From: an uncultured Paracoccaceae bacterium
Lineage (GTDB): Bacteria; Pseudomonadota; Alphaproteobacteria; Rhodobacterales; Rhodobacteraceae
Direction: 5' to 3'
Length of the DNA: 64,000 nt
Assembly: GCA_937872465.1 (NCBI GenBank)
Contig: CALMSR010000039.1
Span: 186,001 to 250,000, forward strand
Under the pieces are notes generated by a model, which worked only from the letters and a program-made list of their open reading frames with translations, was not told where the DNA came from and made no database searches. A program made the translations under genes and the position numbers. The first letter of the stretch is position 1; each line of letters starts with the position of its first letter. Positions 34,845 to 43,168 of this stretch are shown one piece after another.

Positions 34845-35501
34845 ATGACCAAGCTCTCCGATACTCAAGTGATCATCCTATCGGCGGCCGCCCAGCGCGC
34901 CGACGGCAACGTTCTGCCGCTGCCCGGCTCGCTGCGCGGCGGAGCCGCGACGAAGGTCGTGGCAGCGCTGCTCTCCCGCGGGCTGATCCGCGAGCACGTC
35001 GTCGACAGCCCGCGCAAGGCGGACACGGCGTTGAACCGAGTCTGGCGCAACCTCCCCGAGCCGGACGGCCGCGGGGTGCTTCTCTTCATCACCGCCGCCG
35101 GCGCGGACGCCATCGGCATCGAGCCCGAGGCGGTCCCCTACGCCTTCAACGAAGGCACCAACTCGGCCGGCGAGCCGGCCGCGGGTGCGCCCACGCGCGC
35201 CAACGAGGCGCCGGTCGAGGCCACCCCGAAGCGTCGGGGCCGGCCGCGGAAGGCGGCGCCCACGGACGCGGACGTCGCGCCTGCGCCGAAGACCCGCGGC
35301 GGCACCAAGCAGGCGCAGGTGATCGCGATGCTCCGCCGCAAGCAGGGCGCCACCATCGCCGAGATCGTCGCGGCCACTCAATGGCAGCCACACACCGTCC
35401 GGGGCTTCTTCGCCGGTGCCCTGAAGAAGAAGCTCGGGCTCACCGTTTCCTCGAAGAAGGTCGAGGGCGGCGAACGGGTCTACCGACTTGCTGCAGAGTG
35501 A
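34845..35501 (+). CDS. DUF3489 domain protein with AT-hook
   Basis: A 218-aa protein. The C-terminal DUF3489 domain (about 155-218, KQAQVIAMLRRKQGATIAEI ... WQPHTVRGFFAGALKKKLGL) is a winged-helix-like fold. An AT-hook-like KRRGRPRK precedes it near residue 133, and the N-terminal part (LSDTQVIILSAAAQRADG) is helical. DNA binding is therefore likely; target unknown. Second gene of the plus-strand cassette. Confidence 0.85.
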   Translation: MTKLSDTQVIILSAAAQRADGNVLPLPGSLRGGAATKVVAALLSRGLIREHVVDSPRKADTALNRVWRNLPEPDGRGVLLFITAAGADAIGIEPEAVPYAFNEGTNSAGEPAAGAPTRANEAPVEATPKRRGRPRKAAPTDADVAPAPKTRGGTKQAQVIAMLRRKQGATIAEIVAATQWQPHTVRGFFAGALKKKLGLTVSSKKVEGGERVYRLAAE

Positions 35502-35506
35502 CACTG

Positions 35507-35686
35507 ATGGCGGTACATCGCATCAGCGACCGCGCCGAGGCCGCGCTTCAGCGACTGGCCCGGAAGGCCGGCCAGAAGCCGGCGCAGTTCCTCCACGACC
35601 TGATCCTCGACTTCGAGGCGGGCGAGGAGTTCACGCCGCCTGACGAGCGGCCCGACACGACGGACCCAGAGGAGGCGGGGCGTTGA
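35507..35686 (+). CDS. Small RHH-like protein
   Basis: A 59-aa protein (RISDRAEAALQRLARKAGQ...FLHDLILDFEAGEEF) whose spacing resembles a ribbon-helix-helix DNA-binding unit with an acidic tail. It starts five bases after the DUF3489 gene and overlaps the next gene by its stop. Confidence 0.55.
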   Translation: MAVHRISDRAEAALQRLARKAGQKPAQFLHDLILDFEAGEEFTPPDERPDTTDPEEAGR

Positions 35687-35886
35687 GCCCCGCCGACCGA
35701 CCGGACCCGCGGCACCGCATCCTCGCGCTCGCGCTGCAGTTGGCGGCCTACCCGCCGGTCCAAAAGCACGAGCACGTCTACGAGGCGCGCGTCCCGTGGC
35801 GGCTCATCACCGAGCTGCGCGCCGCGCTCAGTGACGCCGGGGTGGACTGGCGCGAGGGCCGGGCGACCCTCAGGAAGGGCGAGTGA
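35683..35886 (+). CDS. Small hypothetical protein
   Basis: A 67-aa protein with TTG start overlapping the previous TGA, preceded by GGAGGCGGGG. The central part (WRLITELRAALSDAGVDWR) is helical. No family recognised. It is coupled by overlaps on both sides. Confidence 0.55.
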   Translation: MSPADRPDPRHRILALALQLAAYPPVQKHEHVYEARVPWRLITELRAALSDAGVDWREGRATLRKGE

Positions 35887-36155
35887 CGATGCCGCTCTTC
35901 CGGGTTCACGCCTACGACCACGAGCATCACGCGACGCTGATCATCGCGTGCGACGGCCGGGAGCGGGCCGGTGTGGTCGCGTCCGAGTTCGTGGCTTCGA
36001 TGCACCTCGGGTACTACCCGGCGGACCACCGGCAGCGCTGGCCCGAGCTCGTCCGCATCGAGACCGCCACCTCGTGGTTCGATGCGGACGAGGCATTCCC
36101 GCCGGTCGTCGAGAGCGTCGAGGCGATCGACCCTGACCCGCCCGGTGACGCCTGA
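35883..36155 (+). CDS. Small hypothetical protein
   Basis: A 90-aa (or 88-aa from ATG 35889) acidic protein (FRVHAYDHEHHATLIIACDG; WFDADEAFPPVVESVEAIDP). The GTG start overlaps the preceding TGA. No family recognised. It ends the plus-strand cassette 48 bp before the convergent methyltransferase gene. Confidence 0.55.
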   Translation: MTMPLFRVHAYDHEHHATLIIACDGRERAGVVASEFVASMHLGYYPADHRQRWPELVRIETATSWFDADEAFPPVVESVEAIDPDPPGDA

Positions 36156-36203
36156 GCGGCGCCGCGAAGCCCCGCCGCCCCCAACCGGGGCGGCGGCTCA
36201 CGT

Positions 36204-36800
36204 TCAGGCGCCGCCCCACTGCTCAGCCATTGCCGCGGCGATGCCCTCGAAGGTGCGGCTCCGGTTGCGCCACCGCTCCGGTCCGGGGGGCTCACGGTGC
36301 ACCCGCGCCTCCCGGCCCTCGACGACGCGCGTCGGCTTCAGCCGCGGCAGGCTCCTAAGCCACAGGCAGGTCGCCTTGGTCTCGGGATGCCCGTGCTCCC
36401 ACGGCTGGATCGTCTGTGAGGGCGCGGGCAGGTCGAAGAGCCGGCGGACGTGCCCAAGCATGATCGGGTTCTCGACCGCGATGCGCGGGATCGGCGCCCC
36501 GAGCATGGCGAGGAAGAACGCTGCGGCGTGCCCGAGGTTGGCCCAGCGGTCGCCGCAGGCGCCGTTCTCCCGGCGGCAGCCGAGGTAGAGATGCTTCGCC
36601 CCGCTGTTGGCGAGGAAGGTGCACGGCGGGTGAGCGATCAGCAGGTCCCAGCCGTCGTGCAGGATGGCGCGGACGTCGCCCACGATGTGCGGCCCCAACC
36701 GCTCGGAGGGCAGCAGATCGCAGGACACGGCGTCATGGCCGCGCGCCCGGAAGGCATCGCGGACCACGCCCGAGAATTCGCAGGCAACGAGGACGCGCAT
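36204..36800 (-). CDS. Small cytosine-methyltransferase-like protein
   Basis: A 198-aa protein with MTase-like motifs: LVACEFSGVVRDAFRARGHD (motif I-like), DLLIAHPPCTFLANSG (PC motif resembling motif IV of C5 enzymes, about residues 53-68) and AVENPIMLGH (ENP motif VI). It is shorter than a typical C5 methyltransferase and lacks a target recognition domain, as do many phage proteins of this type. It follows the ParB-methyltransferase gene by seven bases, suggesting a modification or anti-restriction pair. Confidence 0.7.
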   Translation of the reverse strand: MRVLVACEFSGVVRDAFRARGHDAVSCDLLPSERLGPHIVGDVRAILHDGWDLLIAHPPCTFLANSGAKHLYLGCRRENGACGDRWANLGHAAAFFLAMLGAPIPRIAVENPIMLGHVRRLFDLPAPSQTIQPWEHGHPETKATCLWLRSLPRLKPTRVVEGREARVHREPPGPERWRNRSRTFEGIAAAMAEQWGGA

Positions 36801-36807
36801 GGCCGGG

Positions 36808-38157
36808 TCACGCGGCCGCCGGCTTGCGCGAGCGCTTTGGCGGCTCGGACTCGGGCGAAACCTCGGCGCCGAGCCGCTCTGCCTTCACCGCGGCGAAGCT
36901 GCGGCCGTCGCCGTCGAGCACCGCGTCGCGCCCGGTCTCGGCCTGCCAGCGCTCGACTGCGACATCGACGTAGGCCGGGCTGATCTCCATCGCGAAGACC
37001 CTCCGCCCTGTCGCCTCGCCCGCCATGATCTGCGAGCCGGAGCCCGAGAACGGCTCGTAGCAGATGCCGCCGCGCGCCACGTGCTGGCGCATCGGGATCG
37101 CGAAGCAGTCGAGAGGCTTCGGCGTGGGGTGGTCCGGGCGCTCCTCGCCGTTGAGGCTCGGGATCACCCAGGTCGAGGCCAGCATCTCGTCGGCGACCTT
37201 CGGCGGACGGTGCGGTCGCACCCAGCCCATGAAGCAGGGCTCGTGCTTCCAGAGGTAATGCGAGCGGGTGAGCACTCCGCGGTCCTTCACCCAGATGATC
37301 TGCTGGTGGACGAAGGCGCCCGCCTTTTCCCAGCAGGCCTCGAGCATCGCCTGGCGCCGCGAGGCGTGCCAGCAGTACCAGGCGGCGTCCTCGGTGATCG
37401 CCTCGTCGATCGCGGCGCGGATGAAGCCGTCGTAGAGCTCGGCGCCCTGGCTGCTGTCGTCCCAGGTGACGCCGTAGGAGGGCGACCAATCCTTGTTGCG
37501 GGTCGGGTGGTTCGAGCCATCGTAGTCGACGAGATACGGCGGGTCGGTCGCGAACAGCGTCGCCCGCTCGCCGTTCATCAGCCGGCGCACGTCGGTCGCG
37601 CTCGTCGAGTCACCGCAGAGCAGCCGGTGGTTGCCGAGCAGCCAGAGGTCGCCCGAACGGGACGCCGGATTGCGCGGCGGCTCGGGGACCACCACCGGCG
37701 GGACGCTCGCCCCCTCCGTCGTCTCCGTGCCGCCGACGTTGAAGGCGAGCAGCTGGTCGAGCTCGGCGTCGGAGAAGCCGACGACCGAGAGGTCGAAGTC
37801 GTCGGCCGCCAGCTCCTGCAGCTCGGCGGCGAGCAGCGCCTCGTCCCAGGCGCCGAGCTCGGTCAGCTTGTTGTCCGCCAGCCGGTAGGCCCGACGCTGT
37901 TCCTCGGTCAGGTGGTCGAGCACGATCACCGGCGCCTCGGTCAGCCCGAGCTGTGCTGCCGCGAGGATGCGCCCGTGGCCGGCGATCACCTCGCCGTCGG
38001 ACCCGACCAGCACCGGCACCGTCCAGCCGAAGCGGGCCATGCTCCCCGCGATCTTCGCGACCTGGTCCGCGCCGTGCGTCTTGGCATTCCGCGCATAGGG
38101 CTTCAGTCGCTCGAGCGGCCATTGCTCGATGCGCTCCGGAGCGAAGCTCAGGGTCAT
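36808..38157 (-). CDS. ParB-like domain fused to DNA methyltransferase (N4/N6 type)
   Basis: A 449-aa protein. Residues about 8-100 are a ParB/Srx-type domain (LKPYARNAKTH, GEVIAGHGRILAA). The C-terminal half is a beta-class amino-methyltransferase with DPPY at 205-208, followed by FSGSG at 370-374. Such fusions are common in temperate phages and probably protect phage DNA from restriction. Its upstream region carries three short direct repeats (38194-38247). The C-terminal tail is Lys/Arg-rich. Confidence 0.9.
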   Translation of the reverse strand: MTLSFAPERIEQWPLERLKPYARNAKTHGADQVAKIAGSMARFGWTVPVLVGSDGEVIAGHGRILAAAQLGLTEAPVIVLDHLTEEQRRAYRLADNKLTELGAWDEALLAAELQELAADDFDLSVVGFSDAELDQLLAFNVGGTETTEGASVPPVVVPEPPRNPASRSGDLWLLGNHRLLCGDSTSATDVRRLMNGERATLFATDPPYLVDYDGSNHPTRNKDWSPSYGVTWDDSSQGAELYDGFIRAAIDEAITEDAAWYCWHASRRQAMLEACWEKAGAFVHQQIIWVKDRGVLTRSHYLWKHEPCFMGWVRPHRPPKVADEMLASTWVIPSLNGEERPDHPTPKPLDCFAIPMRQHVARGGICYEPFSGSGSQIMAGEATGRRVFAMEISPAYVDVAVERWQAETGRDAVLDGDGRSFAAVKAERLGAEVSPESEPPKRSRKPAAA

Positions 38158-38746
38158 GGGTCGGCACCTTGTGGGCAGGACGGCTGGAGGGCGGGTGGAC
38201 TCCGAGGGTGGACTCCGCGCTGGATTCCACTGGGTCCGGTGGACTCCTTCAGGGGTCCAGCGGAAGCCACCCCCGGAAGGGGGAAGTCTTTGTTTTGTCG
38301 AATATATCAGGCGAGCCGCTGGATTCCGGATGCCGGGCGGCTTCCCAAAATCTTGCGGCTGTCGCTGGCGATGTGGCGCGCTTCGCCCGCCAGCATACGA
38401 ATGTCGCTAGGGAGGAACCGCGAATTCAGCCTGTTAACGGACGAAGCTCATCCGGCCTGCGGGCAAGGGCTCAGGGAAAACCGTTCGCCAACCCGCAGCC
38501 CCGCGTCTTCCCGTGTCGTCTCTCCGGCGCGTGATTTCTCAGCCTAGTGATATCTTGCACGTCTCTCCCCGGAAAACGTAAGCCATTAAAGTGTCTCACA
38601 AAATTTTCCATGCGATGACGATTTTCCTTGACGCGTGCCCGCGCGCTTCGACCGCTCCTGCTCGCATCTGCTCTTGCGGATGGCGCCGTGATCAGCCGCA
38701 TCGGTGGGGGTGCGCGGCCCACCCCGAGGTGAGCCGCGCTGACGCA
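38158..38746. other. 589-bp non-coding gap with short repeats
   Basis: No credible gene. It holds three GGTGGACTCC copies near 38194-38247, a small AT-rich patch (about 38288-38307, containing TATATT on the minus strand) and another around 38588-38630. It separates two minus-strand operon blocks and probably contains the methyltransferase promoter. Confidence 0.6.
38194..38247. repeat. Three direct copies of GGTGGACTCC
   Basis: Copies at 38194-38203, 38207-38216 and 38238-38247, with a diverged relative (CTGGATTCC) between the second and third. They lie 37-90 bp upstream of the methyltransferase start on its 5' side, so an operator for a regulator is plausible. Confidence 0.6.
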
Positions 38747-39175
38747 TCACGCCCGGGCGCGCGCGATCACGAAGTCCCGGCTCCGCTTCGGCTTCGCCTG
38801 CCGGCCGTTCAGCCGCCAGACAATCAGGCTTAGGGCGTACTCCCATCGCCGGTGCGCCGTGGCCCGGCTGACGCCGAACCGGTGGCAGATCTCCTTCCAC
38901 CGAACGCCCTCGGCTCGCGCCCACATCAGATGGGCGTCGTCGCGCTCGAGGAAGCGGTTCCAGGTAATCGTCTCCTCCATGCGGCTGATCGCGGCCGGGC
39001 TCGGTGGTGGCCGGCGCATCGGTACGGGCTCGGCGCCAACCATGTCTGCGAAGCGGCGCTGGATCTCCGGCCAGGTGCTGAAGTAGCCGCGCACCCGGAC
39101 CGGCGGCAGCTGCTTCAGCACGTCGGCAGCCTCGGTGATCCGCTCCTCGACCATGTCGCGGGTCCACTCAGCCAT
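38747..39175 (-). CDS. DUF6362-type phage protein
   Basis: A 142-aa protein (DMVEERITEAADVLKQLPPV, GYFSTWPEIQRRFADMVGAE, VRWKEICHRFGVSRATAHRR) with a C-terminal helix-turn-helix-like segment at about residues 92-115. I recall this family as DUF6362. It may be a sigma-like or late regulator; this is inference from the HTH and its place near the early/late boundary. Confidence 0.75.
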   Translation of the reverse strand: MAEWTRDMVEERITEAADVLKQLPPVRVRGYFSTWPEIQRRFADMVGAEPVPMRRPPPSPAAISRMEETITWNRFLERDDAHLMWARAEGVRWKEICHRFGVSRATAHRRWEYALSLIVWRLNGRQAKPKRSRDFVIARARA

Positions 39176-39368
39176 GCTGCACCTCCGGGCGCTTGCCGTA
39201 GAGCTTCTCGCCGAGCTGGCGGACGAGCTCGCGCTCGGGCCAGCTCAGCCGCTCGTCGTCCACCGCGACGGCCAGCACACCCTGCTCGCGCCAGCCGTCG
39301 CGCTTGACCTGGTCGGGCGAGCGACGCTCGCCGCCGTAGCCGCGGGGGTGGAAGCGCATCCCGTTCAC
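39168..39368 (-). CDS. Small hypothetical phage protein
   Basis: A 66-aa (GTG 39368) or 63-aa (ATG 39359) basic protein (MRFHPRGYGGERRSPDQVKR, WPERELVRQLGEKLYGKRPE). It overlaps the genes on both sides. Function unknown. Confidence 0.55.
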   Translation of the reverse strand: MNGMRFHPRGYGGERRSPDQVKRDGWREQGVLAVAVDDERLSWPERELVRQLGEKLYGKRPEVQHG

Positions 39369-39607
39369 GACCGCACCTCCTGCAGCACCGCGGCATAGCC
39401 GGCGACGTCGAGGATCGAGTCCGCGTGCGCCGGATCATGGCCGAGCCGGGCGAGCTTCAGGTCGATCAGGCAGAGGACCACCTGCGCCGGCGTCACCGGA
39501 CGCCTGAGGGTGATCGACCAGCGGGCGGCGACGGCCGCCATGGACGTGGCCGGATCGCCGTAGGCGCGGCGCCGCTGGCCAACCACGCGCGCCGCCTGCC
39601 GCAGCAT
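39365..39607 (-). CDS. DUF6378-type small phage protein
   Basis: An 80-aa protein (AYGDPATSMAAVAARWSITL, VTPAQVVLCLIDLKLARL, HADSILDVAGYA) of a family I recall as DUF6378, common in phages; function unknown. ATG 39607 has a GGGCGAG ribosome-binding site. A GTG at 39622 overlapping the previous stop (GTGA) would add five residues. Confidence 0.75.
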   Translation of the reverse strand: MLRQAARVVGQRRRAYGDPATSMAAVAARWSITLRRPVTPAQVVLCLIDLKLARLGHDPAHADSILDVAGYAAVLQEVRS

Positions 39608-39618
39608 TGTCTCGCCCT

Positions 39619-40149
39619 TCACCGGACACCTCCGCGGGTGTCGAGCGCCCAGCAGAGGATCGCGAGCGCGTCTGCCTCGTTGTCGTCGGTGGGGTTGAAC
39701 CCGCGCGCACGAGCCGCGGAAATCATCGCCGCCTTGCCGGCATTGCCGCTGCCGGTGGCGTGGCGCTTGATCGTCCCGACCGGCACGCCCTGATAGGGCA
39801 CGCCGCGGAGCTCGGCCCACGCGGTGAGCACCGCCATCAGCCCGCCATAGACGTGGGCGGCGTCGGTGCCCGCATGACGCCGGACCTCTTCGTACCAGAT
39901 CGCGCCGATCGGCCCGCTCAGCTGGTCGAGCTCGGTCAGCCAGTTGGTGAAGCGCAGGTAACGCATGCCGCCACCGTCGTAGCGGCTGGGGCGGAACGAC
40001 ACCGTGCCGCTGGTGATCAGGCCATCGTGCGCGCGCAGCGCCCAGCCGGTGGTGGTGCCGAGATCGAGCGCGAGCATCGTCGAGCTCGGCTCGTGCTGCG
40101 CAGCCAGTGGCTGCGAAGGAAGGCGCTCCTGCGCCAATGCGTGGGTCAT
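39619..40149 (-). CDS. RuvC-like endonuclease (Holliday-junction resolvase fold)
   Basis: A 176-aa RNase H-fold protein. The first strand carries the catalytic Asp in LALDLGTTTGWAL (about residues 27-39). IWYEEVRRHAGTDAAHVYGG supplies a Glu, and DDNEADALAI supplies the final acidic pair. It probably resolves branched DNA before packaging. Tandem ATGs at 40152 and 40149; the AGGAGG spacing favours 40149. Confidence 0.82.
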   Translation of the reverse strand: MTHALAQERLPSQPLAAQHEPSSTMLALDLGTTTGWALRAHDGLITSGTVSFRPSRYDGGGMRYLRFTNWLTELDQLSGPIGAIWYEEVRRHAGTDAAHVYGGLMAVLTAWAELRGVPYQGVPVGTIKRHATGSGNAGKAAMISAARARGFNPTDDNEADALAILCWALDTRGGVR

Positions 40150-40526
40150 CATGACCTCCTCGTGGTTCGAGCGGCTGGGGCAGATGCGGCATCCGGCGAG
40201 GACTGCGGCGATCGCCCGAACCAGGGTTCGGTCAGGTGAGTTCGGGGACGCGTCGGCGGAATCCGCCGCACGCGCGAAAGCTTCAGCAGCTTCAAGGCGA
40301 CCAGCGGCAGCGCCGGACCGCCTAACCCTTTGGTTTCTATAGATATAGTATATATAATTCAAATAATTCATTCTTTTATTATGGGTATCTCCAATGGTGT
40401 GCGCGTGTGTGGTGTGTACGCGCCCGCGCGAAAGATTGAGACTTTGAGGGATTCGGATTCCCTCAAGCGGATCAACGGCTTGGGAAAGCCTCGCCTGTTG
40501 AGGGCATCGCCCCGGCGTGAAGGAGC
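40150..40526. promoter_or_regulatory. 377-bp AT-rich non-coding region, possible origin or early promoter
   Basis: No gene seen. A 50-bp tract at 40332-40383 is almost pure A/T in an otherwise roughly two-thirds GC region. Alternating purine-pyrimidine GT/GC runs follow at 40396-40430, then the inverted repeat at 40444-40466. It lies between the primase gene and the RuvC-like gene, both leftward. DNA unwinding element or strong leftward promoter are the two readings. Confidence 0.5.
40444..40466. promoter_or_regulatory. Perfect 8-bp inverted repeat, operator candidate
   Basis: Arms TTGAGGGA (40444-40451) and TCCCTCAA (40459-40466) with a 7-bp spacer, next to the AT-rich tract and 60 bp past the primase stop. 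Not followed by a T-run, so more like a protein-binding palindrome than a terminator. Confidence 0.5.
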
Positions 40527-42800
40527 TCATGCTGCGTCGCCATCGAGGGCGACGAGCACGACCGTGTGCTTCGTGGCCGAGGGCCGGAGCCGGGTCGTCA
40601 GCAGCCCGGCCTCGGCCAGCGTCACGAGCTGCTCGTCGCGGGTCCGGCGGTCGAGGAACTGGGTCTTACGGGTCAGCTCGGTCTTCGTCAGGCCGCCCGG
40701 GCCGGCCCTGCGGATGATGTCGAGCACCCTCTTGTGGTTGCGCTCGATCTCGTTGTCGGCGACATGGCGCTCGACGGCGCGCATCGTGTTCCTGGCAAAG
40801 CTCCGCACGAAGCCGATCGCCCATTCCGCATCGCCGAGAGTGATTGCCGGCGCGACGGGATCGCGGCTCACCGCGGCAACGAGCGCGAGCTTCTGCGCGT
40901 TCTCGCTGACCCGGGCCAGCACCGCGGTATGCCCGGTGCCCCGGGCCTGGCGCAGCTCGCGCGTGATCTCCGAACCGAGATCGCTGAAGGCATCGCTGGC
41001 CTCCTGCGTCATCGGCACGGTCATCGGTTCGACCGCGGTGGTGGTGCCGGCGCCGAGCCCGGCGAGATTGCCGGAGGGCACATGGCCACCACCGGCAGCG
41101 ACGAGGCGGAGCCGCTCGACGAGCCCGGCCGGCGCAGTGCGGATGCCGCGCCCTAACGCCTCCTCAGGATAGTCGTCCTCGGTCGGCAGGATGATGAACC
41201 GGGCGAGCGAGCCGTCAACCACGTTCGCCGACTGCAGCGCGTTCCAGAAGTGGAGCGGCGTGGTCGTGCCGTAGACGCAGAGGCAGGGCTGGACGATGTC
41301 GCGCCGGTCGTTGCGGCCGTCGTGGTTGGCGTACTCGGCGCCGAGGAACACGCTGCCGGCGGCGGTGTAGAGCTCGGTCATGTTGTCGAGGATCTCGGTG
41401 ATGTGCCGCGGGCTGCGCTTCCGGTCGGCGGCGGCCGAGAGGAACATGCCGAACTCGTCGATCTGCAGCAGCAGCGCCGGCTGGCGATGCAGCGCGGTCA
41501 GGAGCCCGGCGCCCGAGGCGATCTTGTTGCCGCCGAGGTGCTGGGCGAGCCCCGCCTCGAAGAACAGCTCGTTGACGATTTCGCGGGCGTGGTTCTTGCC
41601 CGAGCCGCTGTCGGCGACCCCGACGACGTAGAGGTTGCTGCGCAGGTTGGTCTCGGTGCGGTACTTTCGGCCCATGAGCGCGCCGAGCGCGCAGAGGCTG
41701 GCGCCGAGCGACAGCAGCGGCTGCGGCCGGCGTGCGGTCGAGACCATGTAGTCGACCATCCCGGCCAGGATGCCCTCGGGCACGCGCAGCTCGAACGGGG
41801 GCTGCGCGGGCGGTGTGGATGGAGCGGACGCCTGCACGCTGGCGAGCAGCGCGGCCGCAGGATGCACGGCGTCGACCGGCGCGGCGCCGTCCAGCACCAG
41901 CGCCGAATCGGGCTTCCAGCCGCGCTCCATGGCAACGTGGTAGATCGTGCCGGCGCCGATCCGCTCGGCCTTCAGCCCGTCCCAGGTCTTCGCGGTGAAC
42001 GCCGCATCGTCCTTGCCCGACTGCGCCGACCACGAGGCGAAGAGATCACGACCTGCGCCGCCCAGCGCCCCCTTCAGCGCCAGCCCGATGCGCACCCAGC
42101 TGTCGTAGTCGAGATCGGCGTTCGGGATCCACGCGAGCGCCTCGCGGATCGCGATGAGCGTTCCCGCCTGGGAGTGCGACGGGCCTGCGCCGACCGACGG
42201 CGCTGCGCTGAGCCGCGCCGGCTTCAGATGGTCGGGCACGAGCGTCAGCGCCTCGTCGACGAACGCGCGCGCCATCGCCTCGTCGACCGTTGGGAGCCCC
42301 TCGATGTCGAGGTCGGCGAGGCTCTCCTCGGGCCACTCGTAGGGCCGGCCAATGTCCGGGTGGATCGCGTGCGCGACGAACTGCTGGCCGAGCCCGAGCA
42401 CCTCGAGCGGCGCACGGCGGATGCCGGCGAAGGGCTGGAGCGTCCGATAGACCAACAACCGCTTCGGCGCGCGGCCGATGCGCAGCGCCGGCGTGTCGCC
42501 GAGCCGGGCGCGGGCGAGCCGCTCGAGCGCGAGCGCGAGATCGGCGTCCACGATGTCAATGTCGATGCCGACGACCGGTCCGCACAGGATGCCGACCCCA
42601 GCATCCGGCCAGGTCTGCCAGATGCCGAGCTCGTGCTCGGTCGTCGGGCGCTCGGCGTGGCGGGTCCAGTCGGGATAGTCCGACCACGCGCCGCCCCGGA
42701 AGCGCCCGGGCTTCTTCGTGCCCGGCATGATGGGAAGGATGGGATAGCCGTTGGTGACGAGCCGCGGGCCGAACCGCTCCATGAAGCTCTGGTCGGTCAT
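40527..42800 (-). CDS. Bifunctional primase-polymerase / helicase
   Basis: A 757-aa replication protein. The N-terminal prim-pol domain (about 10-190) has the acidic catalytic motif GIDIDIVD (78-85) and a later RLLVY strand. A primase C-terminal helical domain follows (about 230-310, YDSWVRIGLALKGALGG). The helicase-like ATPase (about 380-640) has Walker A-like VADSGSGKN and Walker B-like LLLQIDEFGMF, and the C-terminus looks like a winged helix (GGLTKTELTRKTQFLDRRTRD). It would prime and unwind prophage DNA. Overlaps the upstream gene stop by one base (TGATG). Confidence 0.88.
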   Translation of the reverse strand: MTDQSFMERFGPRLVTNGYPILPIMPGTKKPGRFRGGAWSDYPDWTRHAERPTTEHELGIWQTWPDAGVGILCGPVVGIDIDIVDADLALALERLARARLGDTPALRIGRAPKRLLVYRTLQPFAGIRRAPLEVLGLGQQFVAHAIHPDIGRPYEWPEESLADLDIEGLPTVDEAMARAFVDEALTLVPDHLKPARLSAAPSVGAGPSHSQAGTLIAIREALAWIPNADLDYDSWVRIGLALKGALGGAGRDLFASWSAQSGKDDAAFTAKTWDGLKAERIGAGTIYHVAMERGWKPDSALVLDGAAPVDAVHPAAALLASVQASAPSTPPAQPPFELRVPEGILAGMVDYMVSTARRPQPLLSLGASLCALGALMGRKYRTETNLRSNLYVVGVADSGSGKNHAREIVNELFFEAGLAQHLGGNKIASGAGLLTALHRQPALLLQIDEFGMFLSAAADRKRSPRHITEILDNMTELYTAAGSVFLGAEYANHDGRNDRRDIVQPCLCVYGTTTPLHFWNALQSANVVDGSLARFIILPTEDDYPEEALGRGIRTAPAGLVERLRLVAAGGGHVPSGNLAGLGAGTTTAVEPMTVPMTQEASDAFSDLGSEITRELRQARGTGHTAVLARVSENAQKLALVAAVSRDPVAPAITLGDAEWAIGFVRSFARNTMRAVERHVADNEIERNHKRVLDIIRRAGPGGLTKTELTRKTQFLDRRTRDEQLVTLAEAGLLTTRLRPSATKHTVVLVALDGDAA

Positions 42801-43168
42801 CAGTAGGGGATCCTTTCCGCCATGCCGTCGAGCCGGGTGCGGTCCTGGGCCGCTAGCTCGCGCAGGGTGTCGCAGTAGCCGGTGACGACGATCAGCTGCC
42901 GCCACTCGGCGGGGCTCAGCGTCGCGAGGTCGGACCTGGCTAGGGACTCCAGGTACTCGCCGGCCGCGTCGCCGCCGGCCGCCATGGCGGCCTGCTCGTT
43001 GGGGGTGGGGTCGATCATGCCGCGTCTCCGATGGCAGATGTCCTGGCAGGCCCGGCTGCAGAGCCGGCGGCGGGTGTGGTCGCGACGGCAGTCGCTGGCC
43101 CGGTAGCGGGCGTCGAACCAGCCGAAGCCGCGGGCTTCGCGGTGGCATACGGCGCAGAGGCCGAGCAT
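42800..43168 (-). CDS. DUF6511-type Cys-rich phage protein
   Basis: A 122-aa protein from ATG 43168. The N-terminal part has a Cys4-like zinc motif (LCAVCHREARGFGWFD ... RLCSRACQDICHR) and the C-terminal part (MIDPTPNEQAAMAAGGDAAG, GEYLESLARSDLATLSPAEW) is conserved in a family I recall as DUF6511. A shorter version could begin at 43018. Its first 154 bp overlap the helicase gene in another frame. Confidence 0.78.
   Translation of the reverse strand: MLGLCAVCHREARGFGWFDARYRASDCRRDHTRRRLCSRACQDICHRRRGMIDPTPNEQAAMAAGGDAAGEYLESLARSDLATLSPAEWRQLIVVTGYCDTLRELAAQDRTRLDGMAERIPY

Noticed and set aside
38194-38247. CRISPR-like array
   Set aside because: Only three 10-bp copies, with irregular 3- and 21-bp spacing, no longer repeat unit and no cas genes.
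38471-38722. Small minus-strand frame in the gap upstream of the ParB-methyltransferase
   Set aside because: Weak start, basic low-complexity residues and no family; the AT-rich patch inside it looks more like control DNA.
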